A stretch of 64,000 nucleotides of DNA, from contig CAMKEI010000001.1 of NCBI GenBank assembly GCA_946411525.1, forward strand, positions 62,001-126,000, given 5' to 3'. The DNA is from an uncultured Clostridia bacterium (lineage in GTDB: Bacteria > Bacillota > Clostridia > Christensenellales > Aristaeellaceae). The first letter of the stretch is position 1. The number at the start of each line of letters is the position of its first letter. Positions 8,640 to 18,038 of the stretch are shown piece after piece. Position numbers and translations under genes: made by a program. The notes beneath the pieces were generated by a model that saw only the letters and a program-made list of their open reading frames with translations, did not search any database and was not told the origin of the DNA.

Positions 8640-9452
8640 ATGCTGAAAGCGGCAGGACTGATTCTGAACAGAACGAATGAAAAAGCGGTAAAATGCGCCG
8701 ACAACGCCGCGGCTTTTTTCCGGAAGCACGATATCCTCTGCGTCGATCCGCAGACGGAAGAGCTGGCCGTACAGCCTGACCTGATCGTTACATTCGGAGG
8801 AGACGGCACCCTGCTGCTGGGGGCGAGATACGCGATGAAATTCGACGTTCCGCTGCTGGGCATCAACCTGGGAACGGTCGGATTCCTGACGGAAGAGGAC
8901 CCGGATCATCTCACGGAAGCGCTGGAGGCCATCATCAGCGAACGGTATCAGATCGAGACGAGAAGCCTGCTGCGCGTGCTGAACACCCGAACGGGCGACG
9001 TTTTTTACGCGCTGAACGACGCCGTGATCACCCGCGGCGGATACGCGAGGCTCATCCGGGTGGACGCGTATGTGAATCAGAAAGCATACGCGGCGTTTAC
9101 CGCGGACGGCATTATCGCGGCGACGCCGACCGGTTCCACAGGGTATTCGCTTTCCGCAGGCGGGCCGATCGTGGAGCCGGGCATGAACTGCATGATCATT
9201 ACGCCGGTCTGCCCTCACAGCATGCAGCACTGCCCCTGCATCGTACCGGACAACGCGGACATCCGTTTTCTGCTGAATCCGGGAAGGGAACAGTCCGCCG
9301 AACTGCAGATTGACGGGCAGAACATGGGCAGGCTTCACGCGGGCGACGAGATACATATCACCGGAACAGACAGGAAAATCAGGCTTATCCGGCTCCATCC
9401 CTATGATTTTTTCAGCCTGATGCGCCAGAAGCTCAGCGAATGGGGATCATAA
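8640..9452 (+). CDS. nadK: NAD kinase
   Basis: Phosphorylates NAD to NADP. The diagnostic FGGDGTLL motif is at about residue 51, NDAVITRG and the glycine/threonine-rich TPTGSTGYSLSAGGP follow; all belong to the PpnK fold. The product is 270 residues from the ATG at 8640, which has GGGGAAGGGAAG upstream; a longer open frame from 8529 would run back through the promoter and into the opposed gene, so I reject it. It precedes argR by 18 bases in the conserved nadK-argR-recN order. Confidence 0.93.
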   Translation: MLKAAGLILNRTNEKAVKCADNAAAFFRKHDILCVDPQTEELAVQPDLIVTFGGDGTLLLGARYAMKFDVPLLGINLGTVGFLTEEDPDHLTEALEAIISERYQIETRSLLRVLNTRTGDVFYALNDAVITRGGYARLIRVDAYVNQKAYAAFTADGIIAATPTGSTGYSLSAGGPIVEPGMNCMIITPVCPHSMQHCPCIVPDNADIRFLLNPGREQSAELQIDGQNMGRLHAGDEIHITGTDRKIRLIRLHPYDFFSLMRQKLSEWGS

Positions 9453-9470
9453 CAACGGAGGAGGATGAAC

Positions 9471-9926
9471 ATGAAAACTGACCGGCAGAATGAGATTATC
9501 CGGCTGATAACGTCAGCCGATATCGAAACACAGGAAGAACTGGCTTCAGAGCTTCGCGCGCTCGGCTACAAGGTGACGCAGGCGACCGTATCCCGCGACA
9601 TCCGCGAGCTGCGGCTGATCAAGGTTGCCGCGAAGGACGGGGGATTCAAATACGCGAAGCCGGAACGGCATGAGATCGCCGTCAGCGAACGGCTGACGCG
9701 GATCCTGAACGATTCCCTTGTGGGCGTCGATTCATCCGGCAATATCATCGTCGTCAAGACGCTGAGCGGATCCGCGAACGTCGCGGCCGAGGCGCTCGAC
9801 AATCTCGGCTGGCCTGAGATTCTCGGCACGATCGCGGGAGACAACACCATTTTTATCGTGGTCCGCAACGAATCGGACACAGCGGATATCTGCGGGAGAA
9901 TCCGCAGACTTACCGATCAGCGGTAA
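9471..9926 (+). CDS. argR: arginine repressor ArgR/AhrC
   Basis: A 151-residue regulator with an N-terminal winged helix-turn-helix (about 1-70, including VTQATVSRDIREL) and a C-terminal arginine-binding oligomerisation domain (ending ILGTIAGDNTIFIV, the GT-x-AGDDT-type effector site). It binds ARG-box operators when arginine is present. The ATG at 9471 is chosen over 9465 because GGAGGAGG at 9458-9465 gives correct spacing only for the former. No arginine biosynthesis gene is adjacent; the position before recN is conserved across Bacillota. Confidence 0.93.
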   Translation: MKTDRQNEIIRLITSADIETQEELASELRALGYKVTQATVSRDIRELRLIKVAAKDGGFKYAKPERHEIAVSERLTRILNDSLVGVDSSGNIIVVKTLSGSANVAAEALDNLGWPEILGTIAGDNTIFIVVRNESDTADICGRIRRLTDQR

Positions 9927-9942
9927 ACAGCGGGAGAATGAG

Positions 9943-11655
9943 ATGCTGGAAAGTATAACAATTCGTCAGATCGCACTGATCGATGAGGCGACGATCCGTT
10001 TTCATGACGGCATGCAGGTGCTGACGGGAGAAACAGGCGCAGGCAAAAGCATAGTCGTGGATTCCGTAAACCTGATTCTCGGCGGCAGAGCGGACAGGGA
10101 GCTGATCCGCTCGGGACGCGACAGGGCTTCCGTTGAAGCGGTGTTTGCCGTCAGGGACAATCCCGGTATCAAAGCGTTTATGGAGCGGGAAGAGATCGAC
10201 TACGACGGGGAAACCGTCACGGTTTACAGGGAGATCTCCTCAAACGGGAAGAATACATGCCGGATCTGCGGCGTCATGCTTCCTGTTTCCCGGCTGAAGG
10301 AGCTAGCCGCTCTGCTGATGGATCTTCACGGACAGAGCGAGCATCAGTTCCTCGCCGATCCGGACAGGCATCTGGGTTTTCTGGACCAGGCGGGCGACGA
10401 GCGTCATCGCGTGCTCCTGAACCGGATCGGAAACGATTATGAGCAGTTCATTGAAAACCACCGGGCCTACGCGAAACTGGTCAGACAGAACGAGAACCGT
10501 GATTCCCGGATGCGCTCGCTTGAACGGGATCTCCAGGAACTCAGGGCGGCGGCGGTCAGGCCCGGGGAATTTTCCGTCCTGACAGAAAGACGCAAACAGC
10601 TCGGGAAGGCAGAGAAGGAAACAGAGACGCTGCGATCCGTTGCGGAAACACTGTCGGGCGGCGAGGGAACCAACGGACTTTCGGCCGTCAGGCAGGCGTC
10701 GGACCTCCTCAAATCACTCGCTTCCGGAGACAATACCGCACAGGAGCTCAGCGGACGCTGCAAGTCGCTGTATTTTGAACTGGAAGATATCGCGTATCAG
10801 ATCAACCTGATGATCCAGAAGGCCGGAGCTGATCCCGGCGAACTGGAAAGAACGGACGAGCGGCTGAACACCATCCACAGGCTGGAAAGGAAATTCGGCT
10901 GCGACGCCGAGGAACTGCCGGCACTGCAGGAAACGCTGGAGCAGGAGTACTGCCGGCTGGCGGACCTGCAGGATGAGATCGAACGGATGTCATCGGAACA
11001 TAAAAGACTGCTGGGCGTCTACCGAAGCACCGCGAAAGAACTGACCGCGTCCAGGCGCCGGATCGCCGCAGAGTTTGAGCGGAAAATGATGAAGGAACTG
11101 AGCGACCTCGGAATGGGTCAGACCCGGTTTGAGGTCGAGTTCAAACCAAATGAAACAGGCCGTCCGCTCATGCCGACCGAAACCGGAGACGACCGGGTCG
11201 AGTTTCTGATCAGCCCGAACCCGGGAGAACCGCTCAGGCCGCTGGCCAGAATCGCTTCCGGCGGAGAGCTGAGCAGGCTGATGCTTGCCGTCAAGTCTCT
11301 TGAGTCTTCACGCACAGGCGTGGACACCATGGTTTTCGATGAAATAGACACAGGGATCAGCGGACGGATGGCGCAGGTCGTCGCGGAGAAAATGATTACA
11401 ATCTCCAGGCAGCGGCAGGTGATCTGTGTAACGCATCTTCCGCAGATCGCGGCCGCGGCCGATTATCATTATCTGGTCCTTAAATCAGTGGATGACGGAC
11501 GGACAAACACATCTGTCACGGAACTGGACAGAAAGGGAAGGGCAGGTGAACTGAGCAGAATGATCAGCGGCGCGGACGGCATTACAGCAGGCTCCGACGC
11601 CTACGCCCTCAGCCTGCTGCAGGCTGCCGACGAACTGAAACAGAAAGCATTTTGA
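9943..11655 (+). CDS. recN: DNA repair protein RecN
   Basis: An SMC-like ATPase for double-strand-break repair. The 570-residue protein has an N-terminal Walker A (GETGAGKS), the RecN-specific DLHGQSEHQ, a long coiled-coil middle (about 160-390), the signature ASGGELSRLMLA and a Walker B DEIDTGISG. It follows argR by 16 bases. In sporulating Clostridia recN is normally followed by spoIVB and spo0A; here ppdK follows after a clear promoter. Confidence 0.95.
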   Translation: MLESITIRQIALIDEATIRFHDGMQVLTGETGAGKSIVVDSVNLILGGRADRELIRSGRDRASVEAVFAVRDNPGIKAFMEREEIDYDGETVTVYREISSNGKNTCRICGVMLPVSRLKELAALLMDLHGQSEHQFLADPDRHLGFLDQAGDERHRVLLNRIGNDYEQFIENHRAYAKLVRQNENRDSRMRSLERDLQELRAAAVRPGEFSVLTERRKQLGKAEKETETLRSVAETLSGGEGTNGLSAVRQASDLLKSLASGDNTAQELSGRCKSLYFELEDIAYQINLMIQKAGADPGELERTDERLNTIHRLERKFGCDAEELPALQETLEQEYCRLADLQDEIERMSSEHKRLLGVYRSTAKELTASRRRIAAEFERKMMKELSDLGMGQTRFEVEFKPNETGRPLMPTETGDDRVEFLISPNPGEPLRPLARIASGGELSRLMLAVKSLESSRTGVDTMVFDEIDTGISGRMAQVVAEKMITISRQRQVICVTHLPQIAAAADYHYLVLKSVDDGRTNTSVTELDRKGRAGELSRMISGADGITAGSDAYALSLLQAADELKQKAF

Positions 11656-11710
11656 TATGGAAGATTCCGGAAAAACTTAACAAATCTGCAACAAACGTAC
11701 CCGAAAACAC

Positions 11711-11739
11711 TTGCATTGTATCTTTTCCACCTATATAAT
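11711..11739 (+). promoter_or_regulatory. ppdK promoter
   Basis: TTGCAT (11711-11716), exactly 17 nt, TATAAT (11734-11739). The leader downstream contains a perfect 12-base palindrome, CGGACATGTCCG, at 11773-11784, which may be an operator or a hairpin. Confidence 0.8.
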
Positions 11740-11816
11740 AAAGTAATACAAAAGCACATCGGAACTCCACACCGGACATGTCCGATCAGCGAAAAATATT
11801 CGGGGAGGAATATTCA

Positions 11817-14456
11817 ATGTCGAAAAAGTATCTGTACCTCTTCACGGAAGGCGACGCCACCATGCGCGAACTGCTTGGCGGAAAAGGTGCGAACCTGGCG
11901 GAAATGACGAAAGTCGGCCTGCCTGTTCCCCAGGGTTTTACTATTTCCACCGAGGCCTGCACCCAGTATTATGAAGACGGTCGTCAGATCAATGATGAGA
12001 TTCAGGCGCAGATTGTCGAATATATTGCCAAGATGGAGGAACTCAACGGCAAGAAATTCGGCGACCTGAAAAATCCCCTCCTGGTTTCCGTCCGCTCCGG
12101 CGCCCGCGCCTCCATGCCCGGCATGATGGATACGATCCTGAACCTGGGCCTGAACGATCAGGTCGTCGAAGCCATGATCGCCGGCAACAGCGATCCCAAA
12201 TTCGCCCGTTTTGTCTATGACAGCTACCGCCGCTTTATCCAGATGTATTCCGACGTCGTCATGGAAGTCGGCAAAAAGTATTTCGAGCAGCTGATCGACG
12301 AGATGAAGGCCAAAAAAGGCGTTACCTACGACGTCGAGCTGACGGCTGAAGACCTGAAGGAACTCGCTTCCCAGTTCAAGGCGGAATACAAGGCAAAGAT
12401 CGGGACGGATTTCCCTTCCGATCCAATTGAACAGCTGATGGGCGCAATCAAAGCCGTTTTCCGTTCCTGGGACAACCCACGGGCGAATGTATACCGCCGT
12501 GACAACGATATTCCCTACAGCTGGGGTACCGCAGTCAACGTGATGCCGATGGTCTTCGGCAACCTGAACGACAACTCCGGCACCGGCGTGGCTTTCACGC
12601 GCGATCCCGCGACGGGCGAAAACAAGCTGATGGGTGAATTCCTGGTCAACGCGCAGGGCGAGGACGTCGTGGCCGGCGTCCGTACACCCATGCCGATTTC
12701 CCAGATGAAAGACCAGTTCCCGGAAGCCTACGCCGAATTTGAAAAAGTCTGCGAACTGCTTGAAAAGCATTACCGTGATATGCAGGATATGGAGTTTACC
12801 GTTGAAAACGGCAAACTGTACATGCTGCAGTGCCGCAGCGGAAAACGCACCGCGCAGGCCGCTCTGAAGATCGCGTGCGATCTGGTGGACGAAGGCATGC
12901 GGACAGAGGAAGAAGCTGTTTCCATGATTGATCCCCGCAATCTGGACACGCTGCTCCATCCCCAGTTCGACGCCGCCGCCCTGAAAAAGGCCACGCCGAT
13001 CGGAAAAGGCCTCGGCGCTTCCCCCGGAGCCGCGTGCGGCAAGATCGTTTTCACCGCGGAAGACGCGGAAGCATGGGCGAAACGCGGAGAGAAAGTTGTG
13101 CTGGTCCGCCTCGAAACTTCTCCGGAAGACATCACGGGCATGAAGAGCGCCCAGGGCATCCTGACCGTCCGCGGCGGTATGACCAGCCACGCCGCCGTTG
13201 TCGCCCGCGGTATGGGCACCTGCTGCGTATCGGGCTGCGGCGATATCGCGATGGATGAGGAGAACAAGAAATTCACGCTTGCCGGAAAGACCTTCCATGA
13301 AGGGGACTTCATTTCCATCAACGGTACCACCGGCAACATCTATGACGGCCTGATCCCGACCGTGGACGCCAGGATCGCCGGAGAATTCGGCAGAATCATG
13401 GCCTGGGCCGACAAATACCGCAGGCTGAAGGTCCGGACGAACGCGGATACTCCGGCGGACGCGAAGAAAGCGCGCGAGCTCGGAGCGGAAGGTATCGGCC
13501 TGTGCCGTACAGAGCATATGTTCTTTGAGCCTGAAAGGATCGCCGCTTTCCGTGAGATGATCTGTTCCGATACGGCTGAAGAACGCGAAGCCGCGCTGAA
13601 CAAGATTCTTCCGTATCAGCAGAGCGACTTTGAAAAGCTTTACGAAGCGCTGGAAGGATATCCGGTCTGCATCCGGTTCCTGGATCCCCCGCTGCATGAG
13701 TTTGTTCCGACAACGGAAGAAGAAATCAAGCTTCTCGCGGACACGCAGGGCAAGAGCGTCGAAACCATCAAGAATATCATCGCTTCCCTGCATGAATTCA
13801 ATCCCATGATGGGACACAGAGGCTGCAGACTCGCGGTGACCTATCCCGAAATTGCCAGGATGCAGACCAAAGCCGTCATCCGGGCCGCGATCAAGACCCA
13901 GCAGGCGCATCCGGAATGGAAAGTCAGGCCCGAGATTATGATCCCGCTGGTCTGCGAAGTCAAGGAACTGAAGTTTGTCAAGAAGACGGTTGTCGAAACC
14001 GCGGACGCCGAAATCGCCGCGGCCGGCATCGACCTTGAATACGAAGTCGGTACGATGATCGAAATCCCCAGGGCCGCGCTGACAGCCGACGAGATCGCGA
14101 AGGAAGCCGATTTCTTCTGCTTCGGCACCAACGACCTGACCCAGATGACATTCGGCTTCAGCCGTGACGACGCGGGCAAGTTCCTGGGCGCCTATTACGA
14201 CCAGAAGATCTTTGAGAGTGATCCGTTCGCCAGGCTGGACCAGACCGGCGTGGGCAAACTGATGCAGATGGCCATTGATCTCGGCCGTCCCGTCAATCCC
14301 AGCCTGCACGTGGGTATCTGCGGCGAACATGGCGGAGACCCGAGCTCCGTTGAATTCTGCCACAAGATCGGACTGGATTATGTGAGCTGCTCACCTTTCC
14401 GTGTGCCGATCGCCCGCCTCGCGGCGGCCCAGGCAGCGATTGCCTCCAAAAAGTGA
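11817..14456 (+). CDS. ppdK: pyruvate, phosphate dikinase
   Basis: Interconverts pyruvate + ATP + Pi and PEP + AMP + PPi; many anaerobes use it in glycolysis or gluconeogenesis. Domains in order: N-terminal ATP-grasp (GGKGANLAEM, RSGARASMPGMMDT), swivelling phosphohistidine domain with the catalytic His in GGMTSHAAVVARG, and a C-terminal TIM-barrel PEP/pyruvate domain ending in HVGICGEHGGDP. The 879-residue length is normal. The start at 11817 is preceded by GGGGAGGAATATTCA; an in-frame ATG at 11778 lacks such a site. It has its own strong promoter and terminator, so it is monocistronic. Codon choice looks more biased than its neighbours, as expected for a highly expressed gene. Confidence 0.97.
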   Translation: MSKKYLYLFTEGDATMRELLGGKGANLAEMTKVGLPVPQGFTISTEACTQYYEDGRQINDEIQAQIVEYIAKMEELNGKKFGDLKNPLLVSVRSGARASMPGMMDTILNLGLNDQVVEAMIAGNSDPKFARFVYDSYRRFIQMYSDVVMEVGKKYFEQLIDEMKAKKGVTYDVELTAEDLKELASQFKAEYKAKIGTDFPSDPIEQLMGAIKAVFRSWDNPRANVYRRDNDIPYSWGTAVNVMPMVFGNLNDNSGTGVAFTRDPATGENKLMGEFLVNAQGEDVVAGVRTPMPISQMKDQFPEAYAEFEKVCELLEKHYRDMQDMEFTVENGKLYMLQCRSGKRTAQAALKIACDLVDEGMRTEEEAVSMIDPRNLDTLLHPQFDAAALKKATPIGKGLGASPGAACGKIVFTAEDAEAWAKRGEKVVLVRLETSPEDITGMKSAQGILTVRGGMTSHAAVVARGMGTCCVSGCGDIAMDEENKKFTLAGKTFHEGDFISINGTTGNIYDGLIPTVDARIAGEFGRIMAWADKYRRLKVRTNADTPADAKKARELGAEGIGLCRTEHMFFEPERIAAFREMICSDTAEEREAALNKILPYQQSDFEKLYEALEGYPVCIRFLDPPLHEFVPTTEEEIKLLADTQGKSVETIKNIIASLHEFNPMMGHRGCRLAVTYPEIARMQTKAVIRAAIKTQQAHPEWKVRPEIMIPLVCEVKELKFVKKTVVETADAEIAAAGIDLEYEVGTMIEIPRAALTADEIAKEADFFCFGTNDLTQMTFGFSRDDAGKFLGAYYDQKIFESDPFARLDQTGVGKLMQMAIDLGRPVNPSLHVGICGEHGGDPSSVEFCHKIGLDYVSCSPFRVPIARLAAAQAAIASKK

Positions 14457-14470
14457 TCAATCCCGTACGA

Positions 14471-14508
14471 AAAACTGTCCGGAACGTTCTTTCCGGACAG
14501 TTTTTTTA
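14471..14508. terminator. bidirectional terminator between ppdK and recX
   Basis: A 14-base perfect stem (14471-14484 with 14491-14504), six-base loop, A-run on the left and T-run on the right. The T-run also supplies the TAA stop codon of recX (14506-14508). Confidence 0.9.
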
Positions 14509-15129
14509 TTCCAGTTCATTCTCGGCCGCTTCACACGCCGAACGGGCGGTCTCCCAGTCATATCCTTTCCTGACGAGCGAAGCAATCACCTTCTGCCTGC
14601 TTTTCCGCCTGTCCTCATCGGGACCGCAGCGCTTCCAGGCTTTTTCCGCCAGAGAAACGGCGTTCGCCTGTTCCTCATCCGCGCCGAATCCGTCAAGGAC
14701 ATCGTCTATGACTTCCCCGGATACGCCCTTCATCCTTAATTCCCGACGAATCAGGGAGGGACCGAAACGACGTTCAGTTCTGTACCGTACCCACTGCTCA
14801 CAGAATTCCCTGTCATTCAGCAGGCCTTCCTTTTCCAGCTTAAAGGTGACCAGCCCGGCGACCTCGTCCGTAAAGCGAAGACGCAGCAGGCGGGACTCAA
14901 TCTCCTTTTTGCTGCAGGGACGGTGCGAGAGCATACAGACGGCGTGATTCAGCGCGCGCGGATATTGACAGAGATGAATCTGACGAAGGAAAGCAGACTC
15001 CTCATATTCCGCGTTTTCCAGGAAACCGGAGGCCTGCAGATCGTCCGCTCGCAGCCAGTACTGTTCTCCGTTATCCAGAACGATACAGTACGAGCCGCGA
15101 ACTTTGCGAAGCTCTCTGATCACGACCAT
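14506..15129 (-). CDS. recX: regulatory protein RecX
   Basis: A 207-residue RecX, a modulator that inhibits RecA filaments. It has the tandem three-helix repeats: ALNHAVCMLSHRPCSKKEIESRL, then LVTFKLEKEGLLND with FCEQWVRYR, then RRELRMKGV, and a third repeat near the C-terminus (KVIASLVRKGYDWETA). About 60 N-terminal residues (a small beta-rich segment with GEQYWLRADDL) precede the repeats, as in other Bacillota RecX. It overlaps the upstream serine hydrolase gene by 10 bases, so it is probably the last gene of the lgt operon. No recA is in the window. Confidence 0.85.
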   Translation of the reverse strand: MVVIRELRKVRGSYCIVLDNGEQYWLRADDLQASGFLENAEYEESAFLRQIHLCQYPRALNHAVCMLSHRPCSKKEIESRLLRLRFTDEVAGLVTFKLEKEGLLNDREFCEQWVRYRTERRFGPSLIRRELRMKGVSGEVIDDVLDGFGADEEQANAVSLAEKAWKRCGPDEDRRKSRQKVIASLVRKGYDWETARSACEAAENELE

Positions 15130-16277
15130 GCCGGAAGCTCCTTCCCGAACGCCCAGCGCAGAAGATCACGGTTCAGCAGTCCCAGCCGGCCGTCTCTGGC
15201 CTCGCTGGATCCGCCGTTGAGCATAATGATACTCCTACCTGTTTTCTCCTCCCAGAAAGCGCCGTCCGCGCAGCCGTAGGCAAAGCCCTGGTGCCCGAAT
15301 ACCATTCCGCCGGAGATCACCGGACCGGCAATCCTCAGCAGGCCGTACCCGTATGTGAGCCCCGGGGAGACGCTGCCGTAGGAAGCGTGTTCCGCGCACA
15401 TCTCCTCAATGATTTCGGCAGGAAGGAAGCCCCCGCCTTTACAGATGAAAACATCCAGCAGTTTCTGCAGGGAAGGGATATCCGTATACATGCTGCCGGC
15501 TGTGTGGCCATAGTGGCGAAGCGGGTCGGGACCGGAGAGCGGGACCGAACCGAGCGGCGTCAGGATGACGTCCCGATCCCTCCGGTACGGCAGGACGCGC
15601 GTCACAGGCATAATCCGGCCGGCTGGCAGCCGGCATCCTTCCAGCGTTGAATTCATGCCCAGCGGACCGAACAGACGCTCTTCATAGATCTGCCCGACCG
15701 GCTGCCCGAGAACCGCTTCCATCACGCAGCCGATCAGTCCGAAACCGAAATTGGAATACCGGAAACATTCGCCGGGCTTTCCGACGCGGCAGTCCGGAAG
15801 AATATCCGGGAAGGGAACACCGTTCTCGAGCGCGGTTTCCAGCCCGGGCGGATCCTGAATACCAGCCGTATGAGACAGCAGATGCCGGAGGGTAATTCCC
15901 TTCAGCGCGGCACCGGCTGAAGACGAATCAAAGCAGGCGTCCAACGGTCTGTCGGGATCGATCATCTGTTCCGTGACAAGACGCATGGCCAGCACGGCCG
16001 TCGCGAGTTTGGTAATGGACGCGACGCGGAAAAAAGTGTCCGGGAAGGCCTTGTGATCCGGACTGTCTGAGGATGTGCAGATCAGCGTATGGTCTTCGCC
16101 GGAGGTCAGCAGCACGGCGGAGCCTAGCACATGATGCCGACGGATCAGCGATTCAAAACGCCGCCTGTATATCAGATCATGACCGCGGATCAGGGAAACG
16201 GGATGAGCGCCGCAGGAAGGGGCGCAGAAGGGAAGAAGAAAACGATAGGCCGTATTTTTAAGCTTTGTCGTCGGCAT
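15120..16277 (-). CDS. serine hydrolase, beta-lactamase/PBP-C family
   Basis: A 385-residue protein of the class C beta-lactamase / D-aminopeptidase / esterase family. The nucleophile motif is SITK (S-x-x-K) within FRVASITKLATAV, the second motif is YSNFGF (Y-x-N), and the third is GHQGFAYG (H-x-G in place of K-T-G). An active serine acyl enzyme is therefore expected. No convincing signal peptide is seen, so it may be cytoplasmic. The start at 16277 follows a near-perfect AGGAGGTG. It lies between lgt and recX; function (peptidase, esterase or wall-fragment processing) is unknown. Confidence 0.83.
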   Translation of the reverse strand: MPTTKLKNTAYRFLLPFCAPSCGAHPVSLIRGHDLIYRRRFESLIRRHHVLGSAVLLTSGEDHTLICTSSDSPDHKAFPDTFFRVASITKLATAVLAMRLVTEQMIDPDRPLDACFDSSSAGAALKGITLRHLLSHTAGIQDPPGLETALENGVPFPDILPDCRVGKPGECFRYSNFGFGLIGCVMEAVLGQPVGQIYEERLFGPLGMNSTLEGCRLPAGRIMPVTRVLPYRRDRDVILTPLGSVPLSGPDPLRHYGHTAGSMYTDIPSLQKLLDVFICKGGGFLPAEIIEEMCAEHASYGSVSPGLTYGYGLLRIAGPVISGGMVFGHQGFAYGCADGAFWEEKTGRSIIMLNGGSSEARDGRLGLLNRDLLRWAFGKELPAWS

Positions 16278-17241
16278 GCCGCACCTCCTGCGCCCTCAGC
16301 CGGCGATAAACGGCAAAGAGGCAAAGAATCATCATCAAAGCGTAAACGGAAAGCAGGATGACGGTTCCGACGGGATTCAGGGAAGACAGAAACCGCACCG
16401 GCAGGGTCAGCAGCACCGCAAAAGCGGAAAAGCAGAGCACAGCGGGCAGGACACAGAACCGGATGGACGCCGGAAGCGGACGCTGTTTCCGAAGAAGCAG
16501 GATATACCGCAGAATAACCGCCGCGCAGAGCAGAACGCTCAAAAGCTGGCTGATCCGTACGGAAGAGGCGGCATACAGGGAATCCAGACGCAGTCCCTCG
16601 ATGACCAGGCGGCCCGACGCGTAAAGAAACACATAGAAAAAGAAGGGATCTCCCTTACGGAGGAACAGCCTGCGTCCGGCAATGATCAGGAACAGAAAGA
16701 TCAGGAAATCCCAGAGCGATTCGTAAAAGAAAGTCGCCAGATGCCAGGCATATCCGTCCGCGGGGACCTGCAGCGCAAACGGGAAAAAGCACAGCTCCGG
16801 CACAGTGACGGCAAGGCCGTAGGCCTCGATATTGAACCAGTTGCCCCAGCGGCCGATACTCTGCGCCAGCGCAAGCCCCGGAACAATCACATCGCAGAGC
16901 AGGAGCGGCGGAAGCCGCCGGACCCGGCAGAAGATCAGCAGGACAAGCAGGCCGGCAATGATGCCGCCGTAAATCGCGATGCCGCCCTCCCAGATACGGA
17001 ATACGGACCACAGGTCATCCCTGAACTGATCCCACGCAAAGACGACATAATAGATTCTCGCGCCGATAATCCCGCAGGGAATCAGCCAAAGGGCAAGATC
17101 GATCACCGTGTCTTTCGGAAGTGCCTTGCGGCGTTCCTCCCGGCAGGCCAGAAGGATAGCAAGGATCATGCCGGTCACGATCAGGATACTGTACCAGGGA
17201 ATCCGCCCGAAAAGAAAGCGGGAATAAGGAATGGAAGACAT
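16258..17241 (-). CDS. lgt: prolipoprotein diacylglyceryl transferase
   Basis: An integral membrane enzyme that moves diacylglycerol from phosphatidylglycerol to the lipobox Cys of prolipoproteins. The Lgt signature appears as GRWGNWFN (130-137), preceded by WEGGIAIYGG (84-93, the conserved G-G-x-x-x-x-G-G). Later, SGRLVIEGLRLDS matches the R-F-x-x-E-x-x-R motif. It is 327 residues, longer than the usual 260-290, because two or three extra hydrophobic segments follow the catalytic core (about 235-320). The ATG at 17241 sits behind GCAGGAGAAG and a consensus promoter; an open frame extending to 17979 runs through the promoter and upp and is rejected. Confidence 0.9.
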   Translation of the reverse strand: MSSIPYSRFLFGRIPWYSILIVTGMILAILLACREERRKALPKDTVIDLALWLIPCGIIGARIYYVVFAWDQFRDDLWSVFRIWEGGIAIYGGIIAGLLVLLIFCRVRRLPPLLLCDVIVPGLALAQSIGRWGNWFNIEAYGLAVTVPELCFFPFALQVPADGYAWHLATFFYESLWDFLIFLFLIIAGRRLFLRKGDPFFFYVFLYASGRLVIEGLRLDSLYAASSVRISQLLSVLLCAAVILRYILLLRKQRPLPASIRFCVLPAVLCFSAFAVLLTLPVRFLSSLNPVGTVILLSVYALMMILCLFAVYRRLRAQEVRHADDKA

Positions 17242-17269
17242 ATCGCTTCTCCTGCAAAATAATAAAATT

Positions 17270-17298
17270 ATTATAGATTTCACCCGGAAACGTGTCAA
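17270..17298 (-). promoter_or_regulatory. consensus promoter of the lgt-serine hydrolase-recX operon
   Basis: On the minus strand: TTGACA (17298-17293), 17 nt, TATAAT (17275-17270). Both hexamers match consensus exactly. Confidence 0.88.
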
Positions 17299-17328
17299 TG
17301 AAAAGACAAAAATCACAAGCCGGCCGCA

Positions 17329-17357
17329 TTGCGTCAGACCCCGGTTTCTGGTAAAAT
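17329..17357 (+). promoter_or_regulatory. upp promoter
   Basis: TTGCGT (17329-17334), 17 nt, TAAAAT (17352-17357), about 50 bases before the upp start. It is back-to-back with the lgt promoter. Confidence 0.7.
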
Positions 17358-17364
17358 ACACTGA

Positions 17365-18036
<672 letters not shown>

Positions 18037-18038
18037 CC

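Noticed and set aside
11814..14363. An 849-codon open frame on the minus strand opposite ppdK
   Set aside because: It lies wholly antisense to a clear PPDK gene with full motifs, has no recognisable domain and reflects codon bias in G+C-rich highly expressed DNA.
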